From positions 1 through 16,344 of the forward strand of contig RFIU01000149.1 of NCBI GenBank assembly GCA_003695555.1: a stretch of DNA of 16,344 bases, given 5' to 3'. Position numbers and translations under genes: made by a program. The notes under the pieces were generated by a model. The model saw nothing but the letters and a program-made list of their open reading frames with translations, searched no databases and had not been told where the DNA came from. The DNA is from Alphaproteobacteria bacterium. Its GTDB lineage: Bacteria; Pseudomonadota; Alphaproteobacteria; Sphingomonadales; Rhodothalassiaceae. Position 1 is the first letter of the stretch. Each line of letters opens with the position of its first letter. Positions 7,317-16,215 of the stretch are shown piece after piece.

Positions 7317-8189
7317 CTAGGCGCCGGAATCGCACGTTTTCAGAAAGTCATCGATCGCCTCGATCGCCGCCGGCTCGTCGAGCAACGGCGCATGGCCGCG
7401 GTTCGGCACTGTCACGGCATGCGTCTTCGGGTGGCGACGATACATCTCGGCGACAGTTTCGGGCGAGAGAATGTCCGATGTCTCGCCGCGCAGTACGAGT
7501 ATAGGAATGTCCCGACAGGCCTCGAAGGCGGCCCACAGATCGGGTGCGGCCTCGTCCTTGCGTTCGGTGAAATTGCGGCGGATGGCGGGATCATAGGCCG
7601 GAACCGGCCGTCCCTCTTCATCTTCGTGGAAAAGGCGGCGGGCAAAGGCCTTCCATTCCGCTTCGTCAAGATCTGGGAAGAACGCCTCATTGAGCGTCCG
7701 CGTCGCTTCCACCGCGTCCGCCCAGCTGCGGATTTCGGGCATCTTTCCGACATAGCCCGAGATTCGCTCGACGCCTGCCTCTTCCACTTTCGGTCCGATG
7801 TCGTTCAACACCATTCCGGCAAAGCGGGTTGGTGCCATCGCGCCCATGATCATGCTCATGATCCCGCCCATCGAGGTGCCGATCAGAATCGCGCGATCGA
7901 TCCCTTCATGATCCATCAGCGCGAAGGCGTCCGCGACATAGCTGCCCGGATGATAGCGTCGCCAGTCGGGATCCCATTGAGAGCGCCCGCGCCCGCGCAC
8001 ATCCATCGCCAGCACCCGGCGATCTTCAGCGAGGCGTGGCGCGATCGTCTCGAAATCGGCGCTGTTTCGGGTCAGACCGTGAAGACACAGAACCGGCAGA
8101 CGATCCGTTTGTGACGGCCCCGGATAGTCGCGATAGAAGATGTCGAGACCGTCGGGAACCTTCACGAAGCGCTCATCGTATTCGCTCAT
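7317..8189 (-). CDS. Alpha/beta fold hydrolase
   Basis: The 290-residue protein has a full alpha/beta hydrolase core and no signal peptide, so it is probably cytoplasmic. It shows the oxyanion HG motif LCLHGLTRNSADF (34-46) and the strand AMDVRGRGRS (61-70). The nucleophile elbow is GTSMGG (104-109, Ser106). The likely acid is Asp239 in RGETSDIL, and the catalytic His266 is in NRGHAPLL. A lid insertion covers about residues 134-215. The catalytic triad is intact, so an esterase, lactonase or C-C bond hydrolase is possible; the substrate cannot be told from sequence. The ATG at 8189 is preceded by GGGAGGG; the frame runs upstream to 8363 without sense. It stands alone, convergent with ldtR. 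Confidence 0.9.
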   Translation of the reverse strand: MSEYDERFVKVPDGLDIFYRDYPGPSQTDRLPVLCLHGLTRNSADFETIAPRLAEDRRVLAMDVRGRGRSQWDPDWRRYHPGSYVADAFALMDHEGIDRAILIGTSMGGIMSMIMGAMAPTRFAGMVLNDIGPKVEEAGVERISGYVGKMPEIRSWADAVEATRTLNEAFFPDLDEAEWKAFARRLFHEDEEGRPVPAYDPAIRRNFTERKDEAAPDLWAAFEACRDIPILVLRGETSDILSPETVAEMYRRHPKTHAVTVPNRGHAPLLDEPAAIEAIDDFLKTCDSGA

Positions 8190-8304
8190 CCCATCACCCT
8201 CCCATGCATGGCGATCCGGCCTGTTCTGCGCTCCTGGCAGATGCGGCCGTTGTGAGTAAGGCTCATCATCCTTTTCTGCCACTCGTCGCCTGAGAGCAAG
8301 CAAG

Positions 8305-8338
8305 GGGGGCGAGAACCCTGGCGGTTCTTCGCCACCCC
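8305..8338 (-). terminator. Hairpin after the TonB-dependent receptor gene, possible terminator
   Basis: On the minus strand, a GC-rich arm (GGGGTGGCGAAGAACC) and its near-complement (GGTTCTCGCCCCCC) flank a short loop, with one bulged A. It begins about 30 bases after the receptor stop and lies before the hydrolase gene. Only a pyrimidine-rich tail (TTGCTTGCTCTC) follows, not a clean T run, so it may end transcription weakly or protect the mRNA 3' end. Confidence 0.5.
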
Positions 8339-8369
8339 GACATTTTTCGCTCCTTGACGCCAACGCCGC

Positions 8370-11105
8370 TCAGAAGTTGATCGTCACCGTTCCGATGACC
8401 TGGCGAGGATTGCCGTAAAAGGCGGTCAATGTTCCTTCCAGGCCGAGTTCGGGCGCCAGCGTCTCGTCATTCACGAAGTCGAAGCCGGAGACGATATAGC
8501 GCTTATCGGTCAGATTGCGGCCGTGGACGCCCACCTGCCAGCGTCCGTCATCCGAGGTCCAGACCAGCGACACGTCGAACAGCGCATATCCGGGCTGATC
8601 GAGCAGCGGGCTCGAGATCTCGAACTGATGCGTCAGGCTGCGATAGGAAACCAGCGGGATCAGCTGAATATTGCCGGGCGTACCCAGCACCTCGAGCGGC
8701 GCGGACGCCGTCAAGGATACGCTCGCGGTCCACTTCGGCGTATTCTGGAAGGTCGCCTGATCCGCGATATCGACGCCGAAGGCGTTGATGAAGCGCTTGA
8801 ACTGGGCATCGATATAACCGATCGCCCAGTGCGCCTTCAGGCTGGATCCGGCACCGAACAGGTCGTCGGCAAGATGCGCATCAGCCTCCCACTCGACGCC
8901 TCGGATGCGGGCACGACCGGCATTCGAGGTAATGCCGACGAAGGTGTCCTCCAGGCCATCGCCATCGGTATCGACGCCGACCGAACCCGGAATCTGGACG
9001 TCCTTGTAGATGCTCCAGAACAGCGCGAGAGAATGGCGGAAACGGCCGTCCAGGAAGGCCCCCTTGTGGCCCACTTCATAGGTCGTGATCGTTTCTGGCT
9101 TGAAAAGCAGGAAATTGAACACGTCCTCCGGGTCCGCGGGGCCGGCCACCCCGTCGCCGTCGAGGTCCGGCGCGGCCTGCGCCGATCCGCGCGGATCGAA
9201 GCTGCCGCCCTTGAAGCCCTGCGAAAAACTGAAATAGACGTTCTGGTTGTCATCCGGCTTCCAGGAAAGTGAAGCACGCGGGGTGAAGTCCTGGAAGGTC
9301 TTCGATCCCAGAAAATCGGTGGTTACCAGAATAGGGGCACGCGCGGGTCCGCCGAAATACTCCGAGAAGCCGCCGAGGAAGGTTTCCCGCAGAATGCGCG
9401 AGGTGCGCTTGTCGCTGGTGTATCGCCCCCCGACCGAGAGGTCGAACTGGTCCGAGAGCGCATAAGTCACGTCGAAGAACAGCGACCAGGTATCGGTCTT
9501 GACGTCGCCGAGCGTGAAGGCATTGAGCCCCGGCAGGCTGATGAGGGAACCGAGTTCATCCAGAATGACGTCGAAGGCATTGAAGGCCTTGGCGTTCATG
9601 TAGAAGAATCCGGCCACCCCGCTCCAGCGCGCCGACTGGAACAGCAATTGCGCTTCTTCGGTGAACTGGTGGTCCTTGTAGATCACCGGGACATCGAGAT
9701 CGGCGACCGGCAGACTGTCGAAGTCTTCCGGCAGGGCCGAAAGATTGTCGCGATAGGCGACGATGTTCTTCAATGTGAAGATGGAATTGATGTCCCATTC
9801 GATCAGACCGGAGACTCCGCGATTGACGGTATTGGCCTTCGGATTGTTGAGCCCGGCGCGGGTATCGAAGACATTCTTCAGAACCGGCGCGCCGGAAAAG
9901 GCGCCAGGAATCAACCGGTGGCCCTGACGAGGATCGGAATTGTCGTCGGTCCAGTCTCCGGCGACCCGGATGAAGAGATCGTCACGCGGTGTCCATTCGA
10001 AGCTCAAGCGGCCGCCGAGAATGTCCTTGTTGTAGTTCTCGAGTCCCTCGAGATTGAGATTGTCGCCGAAGCCGTCACGCGTGAAGCGGGCGACCGTGCC
10101 GCCCATCTTGAAGGTGTCGGTAAGCGGCAGCGAGAAGGTGGCGACGGCATCGAACTGGCGGTAGCTGCCTCCCGAGAGCTTCAGCCGCAGTTCCGGTTCG
10201 TCGGAGATCTTGCGGGTGACATACTTGATCGCGCCGCCGATGGTATTGCGACCATAGAGGGTTCCCTGCGGGCCACGCAGCACCTCGACCCGTTCGACGT
10301 CATAAAGATCGAGCACCGCGCCCTGGGGACGGTTCAGATAGACATCATCGATATAGACGCCGACCCCCTGCTCGAAACCGGCAACCGGGTCCTGCTGTCC
10401 GACACCGCGGATGAAGGGAGTGAGCGTCGTGTTGGTGCCGCGCGAGACCTCGATGGTGACATTCGGCACCATCTGGTTGATATCGGTAATATCCACGGCG
10501 CCGAGATCTTCCAGCTCTGACCCCGAAATTGCGGTCACGGCGATCGGCACGTCGATCAGCGATTCCTCGCGCCGGCGGGCGGTGACGACGATCTGCTCGA
10601 TGGTATTGGTGGTTTCGGTCCGGGGCTGCTGAGCGGACTGCTTGAGTTCCTGAAGGGCGGCCGGGTCGGGACGGGCCGGTGCCTCCATCAGCATCGAGAC
10701 GCGTGTCGCGCGGGGCCGTTCGTCACGCTTCGGAAAGATCGTGATGGTGCCCTTGCCGACCAGACGGAAGTCGAGGTCGCTTTCGGAAAGCAGCATCTGA
10801 AGCGCCTCGATCGGCGTCAGGCGTCCCTCGATGGTGGGGGCGAGTCGCCCCTTGGCCAGATCGCCGGAAACCATCACCGACAGACCGGTCTGTCGCGAAA
10901 AGGCGAGCAGAGCCGAATCGAGTGACTGTGCCGGGATCCGGATCTGCACCGGCTCACGGATGCCATGCGATCCGGCCGTCACCACCTGCGGTGCCATCAC
11001 CGCCAATGCCAGGGCCAGCGCAAGGCTGCCGCCCAGTCCCCGGCGGCGCAGAAGGGCCCGAATCCGTACGCTGGTGCCAGCGTGTGCGGTTGCGAATTCG
11101 CTCAT
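8370..11105 (-). CDS. TonB-dependent outer-membrane receptor with N-terminal STN signalling domain
   Basis: The receptor has 911 residues. A long basic N-region and hydrophobic stretch (LALALALAVMAPQVVTA, about 28-44) form the signal peptide. Residues 53-125 are an STN domain (IPAQSLDSALLAFSRQTG... then RLTPIEALQMLLSESDLDFRLV), the periplasmic signalling module of FecA/FpvA-type transducers. A TonB-box-like IEQIVVTARR (169-178) precedes the plug (about 181-300), with GVYIDDVYLNR and VEVLRGPQGTLYGRNTIGG. The beta-barrel ends in the canonical terminal Phe (GTVTINF). Two Asp-rich loops (around 647 and 712) look like calcium sites. The ATG at 11105 follows GGGAGG. The gene is third in the sigma-fecR-receptor series, so the ligand probably induces its own uptake. 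The ligand (siderophore, vitamin, glycan or other) cannot be inferred; the barrel resembles the large sphingomonad-type receptor group. Confidence 0.95.
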   Translation of the reverse strand: MSEFATAHAGTSVRIRALLRRRGLGGSLALALALAVMAPQVVTAGSHGIREPVQIRIPAQSLDSALLAFSRQTGLSVMVSGDLAKGRLAPTIEGRLTPIEALQMLLSESDLDFRLVGKGTITIFPKRDERPRATRVSMLMEAPARPDPAALQELKQSAQQPRTETTNTIEQIVVTARRREESLIDVPIAVTAISGSELEDLGAVDITDINQMVPNVTIEVSRGTNTTLTPFIRGVGQQDPVAGFEQGVGVYIDDVYLNRPQGAVLDLYDVERVEVLRGPQGTLYGRNTIGGAIKYVTRKISDEPELRLKLSGGSYRQFDAVATFSLPLTDTFKMGGTVARFTRDGFGDNLNLEGLENYNKDILGGRLSFEWTPRDDLFIRVAGDWTDDNSDPRQGHRLIPGAFSGAPVLKNVFDTRAGLNNPKANTVNRGVSGLIEWDINSIFTLKNIVAYRDNLSALPEDFDSLPVADLDVPVIYKDHQFTEEAQLLFQSARWSGVAGFFYMNAKAFNAFDVILDELGSLISLPGLNAFTLGDVKTDTWSLFFDVTYALSDQFDLSVGGRYTSDKRTSRILRETFLGGFSEYFGGPARAPILVTTDFLGSKTFQDFTPRASLSWKPDDNQNVYFSFSQGFKGGSFDPRGSAQAAPDLDGDGVAGPADPEDVFNFLLFKPETITTYEVGHKGAFLDGRFRHSLALFWSIYKDVQIPGSVGVDTDGDGLEDTFVGITSNAGRARIRGVEWEADAHLADDLFGAGSSLKAHWAIGYIDAQFKRFINAFGVDIADQATFQNTPKWTASVSLTASAPLEVLGTPGNIQLIPLVSYRSLTHQFEISSPLLDQPGYALFDVSLVWTSDDGRWQVGVHGRNLTDKRYIVSGFDFVNDETLAPELGLEGTLTAFYGNPRQVIGTVTINF

Positions 11106-11320
11106 CGATGTTCCTCCCGTAGCTGAAAGGACCTGCTCCTGCCGTCGGCAGCAGATGTCGCATGACGACCGCGAGCGATCCCTCGTCTTCACCCGCCCTG
11201 CGTCCATGTTGGACTGGGCCTGCATCGGATGAGACGATCGGGCGGAAGAATGCCTCAATGCCATTCTTCGTACGGCAATCGAACAGCTCGGCCGCCGCAT
11301 TCTGCTTTCCGATCATCAGA
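11106..11320 (-). promoter_or_regulatory. fecR-receptor intergenic leader with inverted repeats
   Basis: This 215-base gap separates fecR from the receptor gene. A receptor-specific promoter, perhaps used by the linked sigma factor, is expected here, but I could not pick a -35/-10 with confidence. It contains an 8-base perfect inverted repeat (11245-11252 with 11262-11269) and a 5-base hairpin (11139-11143 with 11147-11151) shortly upstream of the receptor ribosome site. Open frames across it lack ribosome sites and look accidental. Confidence 0.4.
11245..11269. repeat. Perfect 8-base inverted repeat between fecR and the receptor
   Basis: GAAGAATG and CATTCTTC flank a 9-base loop, able to form a stem-loop in the transcript from either strand. 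No T run follows on the minus strand, so it is not a standard terminator; it could be an attenuator, a processing site or an operator. Confidence 0.45.
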
Positions 11321-12367
11321 TCAGGAAGCGCGTGAATCCGGATATTCATCCGGGCGTGCCAGGAACAGAACGGTCGTGCCGTTTTCCAGGCTGAGCGCCT
11401 TGACCGGCAATGCCGCAGTCAATGCCTCGACGATCGCATCCCGGTCTTCAAGCCGGAATACGGCGGTCACCGGCAGGGCTCCGGCGGCATCATCGGCGAT
11501 CCGGATCTTGCGGGGCAGATAGCGGTTGAGTTCGGTCACCACCCGGGCAAGAGGTGCCTGTCGAAAGACAAGCTCGCCGTCACGCCAGGCGGTCAGGGCG
11601 GCAAGATCGACATGGGCGATGCGGGTAACGCGTCGGGCGGAAACCTCGATCGCCTGTCCGGCGGTCAGAGTCGGCAGATCCGTCACGTCATCGCCCTTGG
11701 CCGGCGCGGCTTTCTGATGGTCGTCTTCCGGTGCATGAACCGCGACGCGCCCTTCCAGTACGGCGACCCGCATTCGGCGGCCATTCCCGTCCACCCGCAC
11801 GTCGAAGCGGGTGCCGAGCACACGCACGCCGCCGGCAGGAGTGCGAACGGTAAACGGGCGGCTGGCATCGTGACTGACCTCGAACAGGGCCTCGCCGCGT
11901 GCGAGGCGAACCATCCGTCGCCCTTTCGTCAGGCGGACGGAAAGACGGCTTGCGGTGTTGAGATAGACCGTGCTGCCATCGGCCAGCATAAGGGTGCGCT
12001 GTTCGCCCACTTCGGTTTCATGGGTTTCCCACAGCCAGGGGGCCTCACCGCTCAGCTGCCAGATTCCGAGGCCTAGGAGGGCGATGGCAAGGCATGCGAC
12101 CAGCAGGGTGCGCGGATTCAGGCCGGACCGTTGGCGGCGGCGGACCTCCACCCGCAAGGGGCGGCCCGTCGATACCGGCTGAAGCTGCTCGAGATCCGCC
12201 CATACGCTTTCGATGTCATGGAATGCGCGCCGATGGGCGAGGCTGGCATCGCGCCATGCGAGAAAGGCGCGCCGGCTCTCTTCTCCCACTGGCTCATTGC
12301 GCAGGCGGGCGAACCAGCGGGCGGCCTCCTCCTCGACGTGTCGGCGCGGATCGGACGGAGCGGTCAT
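11321..12367 (-). CDS. FecR family anti-sigma factor/signal transducer
   Basis: The 348-residue single-pass inner-membrane protein passes the receptor signal to the ECF sigma factor. Residues 8-60 form the cytoplasmic FecR N-terminal domain (DUF4880 type: EEEAARWFARLRN, then FLAWRDASLAHRRAFHDIE), which binds sigma. One membrane helix lies at about 87-105 (TLLVACLAIALLGLGIWQL). The periplasmic FecR domain follows (TEVGEQRTLMLADGSTVYLNTASRL and FTVRTPAGGVRVLGTRFDVRV). The C-terminal region (about 265-335, FRQAPLARVVTELNRYLPRKI...) has an STN-like fold pattern suited to contact the receptor's STN domain. The start at 12367 overlaps the sigma stop as ATGA and has only a weak ribosome site, so translation is likely coupled. 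The receptor follows 215 bases downstream. Confidence 0.94.
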   Translation of the reverse strand: MTAPSDPRRHVEEEAARWFARLRNEPVGEESRRAFLAWRDASLAHRRAFHDIESVWADLEQLQPVSTGRPLRVEVRRRQRSGLNPRTLLVACLAIALLGLGIWQLSGEAPWLWETHETEVGEQRTLMLADGSTVYLNTASRLSVRLTKGRRMVRLARGEALFEVSHDASRPFTVRTPAGGVRVLGTRFDVRVDGNGRRMRVAVLEGRVAVHAPEDDHQKAAPAKGDDVTDLPTLTAGQAIEVSARRVTRIAHVDLAALTAWRDGELVFRQAPLARVVTELNRYLPRKIRIADDAAGALPVTAVFRLEDRDAIVEALTAALPVKALSLENGTTVLFLARPDEYPDSRAS

Positions 12368-13161
12368 GGCTGTTCGCTTTCTGGTCCCGTATCGCGGACA
12401 GTTTCGCCCGGACCTTCACTCACTCCACACGACGATCGGGAAGATCTTTTCCTCAATCCATCCGTGCGCCCTTGCCGCCCGATGCGGTCTTCCCCCGAGC
12501 GGGGATCGGCCAGCAGGTCGGAAAGGATTTCGCCGCTCTCTTCCGGCATCCGCCAGCGGCCTTCATGCACCGCTTCACGCGCCTCGCGGCAGGCGAGAAG
12601 CGCGGTCATGATGTATTTCTCGACGCTGCTGACCGAAACCTCGAGGCGATGGGCGATCTCGCGATAGCCAAGGCCGTGGAAGCGGTGCCAGATGAAGGCC
12701 TGGCGACAGCGGGGTTCCAGGGCGTTGATCGCACCGGCAATTGCGGTCAGTTCCTGGCGTCCGCTCGCCGCCTGTTCGGGGGAATGGCCGCCGTCCATCA
12801 GCACAAGTTCGGGCCGCCTTCCATCGGCGGCAAGACCGTCAGAGGAATCCGATCGTCTTCCGGCATCCCCATCACCGTCGGGCTCGTCCTCGACGAAGGA
12901 CAAGCGGCGGCCTAGGACGCGACCCTCGACCTGTCGGTGACGCAGCCGGTCGATGGCGAGATTGCGGGCGGTTCGATAGAGATAGCGCACGAGATCACCG
13001 ATACCGCCATCGCCGCGGCGCGAAAGGACTCGGGCCCAGGCTTCCTGGACGACTTCTTCGGCCTCATCATCATCCGAAAGGCGACGCGACAGACTACGCA
13101 CCAGCCGGCGCCGGTGCGCAAGATAGAGATCGCGAAGCCGTTCATGGCCGGTAGAGTCCAT
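12364..13161 (-). CDS. ECF RNA polymerase sigma factor, FecI type
   Basis: The 265-residue protein is longer than usual FecI-type sigma factors (about 160-200). Region 2 spans about 8-75 (DDDEAEEVVQEAWARVL and the -10-binding VRYLYRTARNLAIDRLRHR). Region 4 spans about 137-190 (LTAIAGAINALEPRCRQAF, then YREIAHRLEVSVSSVEKYI, the helix-turn-helix). Between them is an unusually long Asp/Ser/Gly-rich linker (about 80-134). After region 4 there is a tail of about 65 polar residues. The ATG at 13161 has AGGGAA upstream at a slightly long spacing; the frame is open to 13230. The ATGA overlap with fecR and the downstream STN receptor define a cell-surface signalling operon. It is presumably held by FecR until the receptor binds ligand. 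Confidence 0.93.
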   Translation of the reverse strand: MDSTGHERLRDLYLAHRRRLVRSLSRRLSDDDEAEEVVQEAWARVLSRRGDGGIGDLVRYLYRTARNLAIDRLRHRQVEGRVLGRRLSFVEDEPDGDGDAGRRSDSSDGLAADGRRPELVLMDGGHSPEQAASGRQELTAIAGAINALEPRCRQAFIWHRFHGLGYREIAHRLEVSVSSVEKYIMTALLACREAREAVHEGRWRMPEESGEILSDLLADPRSGEDRIGRQGRTDGLRKRSSRSSCGVSEGPGETVRDTGPESEQP

Positions 13162-13266
13162 CTCGCGCCGGTTCCCTCTATTCCGCTGCCGCGACGGCGT
13201 CGGTCCACCCAAGTTCAAAGATGCTGGCACGTGGCAAAGGCGAAGGCAAGGGGCGGGGGCGCCCGA

Positions 13267-14397
13267 TCAGGTACCGTTCGTCGCGCGATCGGTCGGCGGT
13301 GTCGGCGATCGCGCCGTCGGTTCGTGAAAGTTCCGTTCGCCGCCGTGCGGGTCCTGACAGACGGGCATGCCGGCCGCGAGTGCCGCCCGGACATTGGCGG
13401 GCATCGGCTCCGGTGCGGTGGGCGAGGACCAGCGTTCGACGGCCGAGAAATGCAGGCACTCGCCGAGCGCGCCGGTGCCGATCCGCCGGTCGACCGGGAT
13501 CATCAGACGGAAAAAGCAGCTCATCGAATCCCTGAGTTCGCCGAACCAGTTCGGATCGATGCGCTGTCTGATGTAGGGTGCGTTGAACTGCAGTCCGGCG
13601 TCCTGCGCCCGGCAGATCATCCACCACAACGCCCGGTCGGCAAGTCCGGCATCGACATAGCCGCCCCCGACATTGCTGTGGACGCCGGGAAACCAGCACT
13701 GCGCGACCCGCTGGACACCATCGGGTTTCGCGCCCCGCCAGAGCGTCGGGCGGAAGGGCCGGCGGCGCTCGTGAATCGCCAGGGCATGGAAAGCATGACG
13801 GACATGGCGGCCGAGCGAGACATCGTGAAAGCCCTGACGCCAGCGGCTCCACCAGCCGAGCGGGCCTGCCTTCGGCAGACCGAGCGCGCCGACGGTGTCC
13901 CAGACGCCGAGGAAATGCACATCGCCCGGCCAGGCGCCATGGGTCGCCCGGAAGGCATCGGCAAGGTGCTGGCGCCGCTTGCGATTGCGGGTGCGAGAGA
14001 CGCGCACGCCCTTACGCACGATCGCATCGATATCCTTGCCGTCGGCCGGTGGAATACCGCACAGGCCGAGTAGGCCGGCGAGACTGCGCGCCGTATAGGC
14101 GCCGCGCGAAAAGCCGAAGAGGAAGATCCGGTCGCCGGGGCGGTAGTGATCGATCAGCCAGCGCCAGGCCTCGCACACATTGCGCAACAGGCCGAGACCG
14201 AAGGCACCCCCGATCAGATGGTCGAGCCAGCCGCCGGTGCCGACTCCGGTATCATAGTACTTGATCTGCTCGACCGATCGGCAATGCTCGTCCACCGCAC
14301 GGACGATGCGCACGACATTGCTCGGCACCTGACGGCCGCGATCCATCTGATCGGGGCGGTTCCAGGTGCCGTCGGTTCCGATGACGAGATGGCGCAT
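13267..14397 (-). CDS. DUF2235 family alpha/beta hydrolase (Tle1-like)
   Basis: The 376-residue protein has no signal peptide. It starts directly with the DUF2235 N-terminal motif HLVIGTDGTWN (3-13). It then shows YYDTGVGTGG (47-56), the nucleophile elbow FGFSRGAYTAR (94-104, Ser97), the acid FLGVWDTVGALG (162-173, Asp167) and the catalytic His240 in FPGVHSNVGGGY. The triad is complete. The family includes Tle1 phospholipase effectors of type VI secretion, but also many free-standing hydrolases of unknown substrate. No secretion, immunity or VgrG gene is present here, so an effector role is not supported. The ATG at 14397 has GGGAGAG upstream. It lies 105 bases before the sigma gene on the same strand; shared transcription is possible but not shown. 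The last 30 or so residues are polar and probably disordered. Confidence 0.9.
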   Translation of the reverse strand: MRHLVIGTDGTWNRPDQMDRGRQVPSNVVRIVRAVDEHCRSVEQIKYYDTGVGTGGWLDHLIGGAFGLGLLRNVCEAWRWLIDHYRPGDRIFLFGFSRGAYTARSLAGLLGLCGIPPADGKDIDAIVRKGVRVSRTRNRKRRQHLADAFRATHGAWPGDVHFLGVWDTVGALGLPKAGPLGWWSRWRQGFHDVSLGRHVRHAFHALAIHERRRPFRPTLWRGAKPDGVQRVAQCWFPGVHSNVGGGYVDAGLADRALWWMICRAQDAGLQFNAPYIRQRIDPNWFGELRDSMSCFFRLMIPVDRRIGTGALGECLHFSAVERWSSPTAPEPMPANVRAALAAGMPVCQDPHGGERNFHEPTARSPTPPTDRATNGT

Positions 14398-14635
14398 GGT
14401 TCGTCTCTCCCGGTTCTGCGCACCGGATCCATGATACACGATATGCGCGAGAAGTGGAAGATGGAGACAATCGCATGGAGAAAGGCGCCGCCCGTCTCAT
14501 GACGGACGACGCCCTGATTTCTTTCCCGATCCGTCCGGCGATGGCTGGCGGTCACTCCTCCCACGCCCCCTTGCGAAGTGCCCTGCCACCCGTCGGTTGC
14601 CGGGGAGTTGAGACTGTGCGTCCCTCCCTGGCGCG

Positions 14636-15805
<1,170 letters not shown>

Positions 15806-15810
15806 CATGA

Positions 15811-15817
15811 CCTCCCC
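15811..15817 (-). promoter_or_regulatory. Ribosome binding site deciding the subtilase start
   Basis: On the minus strand GGGGAGG is followed by TC and two consecutive ATG codons. The spacing is 2 bases to the first ATG (15808) and 5 to the second (15805), so the second is the better start. Confidence 0.7.
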
Positions 15818-16204
15818 TGAATTGGATTTCGGCGTGGGTCCGCGAATTCTAAGAAGAACAACGGTGCTTTCCAGTAACAATATGTTCAAGAATTCGTGAT
15901 GCTGTTAAAGGTAGTACGAATGAATGCTTTATTTACTCTATAAAGTAGTGATGCATCGTTTTTGACATGTCGGAAAATAGGATCGTCAATTGTCTTGTAA
16001 CCTTGTTGGCCGGCTAATTCCGTTGGCCAGGCCTCCATGGTCGGCCCGGGATTGACCGAGACGGGTGTTCTGGACGATGAGTCGCGTGTGGCCCTGTGTT
16101 TCGTTCTGCGCTTTGTCTCCCGCGCTGGGCGAACCAAGGGCATGATGCCGCAAAAATCGGAACGGTGGCGGGCTTTGGTGGCCGTCCGGCGCCGGTCGAA
16201 AGGA

Positions 16205-16210
16205 AAGGGG
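16205..16210 (+). promoter_or_regulatory. Ribosome binding site supporting a GTG start
   Basis: AAGGGG is followed by a 5-base spacer and GTG at 16216, which opens a frame with recognisable family sequence. Confidence 0.6.
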
Positions 16211-16215
16211 ACGGC

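Larger units (their letters stand above)
15809..16215. other. Divergent intergenic region with an AT-rich core
   Basis: This 407-base gap lies between the subtilase (minus) and the methyltransferase (plus). Roughly 15865-16010 is clearly AT-richer than the rest of the window and is the natural place for promoters of both genes. A small inverted repeat, CTTTAT (15927-15932) and ATAAAG (15940-15945), lies inside. TTGACA at 15962-15967 could be a plus-strand -35, but the matching -10 is poor. I see no credible gene or RNA in it. Confidence 0.4.

Noticed and set aside
9648..10520. Plus-strand open frame of 290 codons opposite the TonB receptor
   Set aside because: Antisense shadow of a clear receptor gene; no ribosome site or domain seen.
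10954..11349. Minus-strand open frame of 131 codons spanning the fecR-receptor gap
   Set aside because: It overlaps the ends of both genes in another frame, lacks a ribosome site and matches no family I know.
12937..14073. Plus-strand open frame of 378 codons opposite the sigma and DUF2235 genes
   Set aside because: It spans two genes on the other strand and their intergenic gap, with no recognisable motif.
14398..14635. Possible extra gene between the subtilase and DUF2235 genes
   Set aside because: The 238-base gap has only unconserved short frames and no ribosome site with sensible product.
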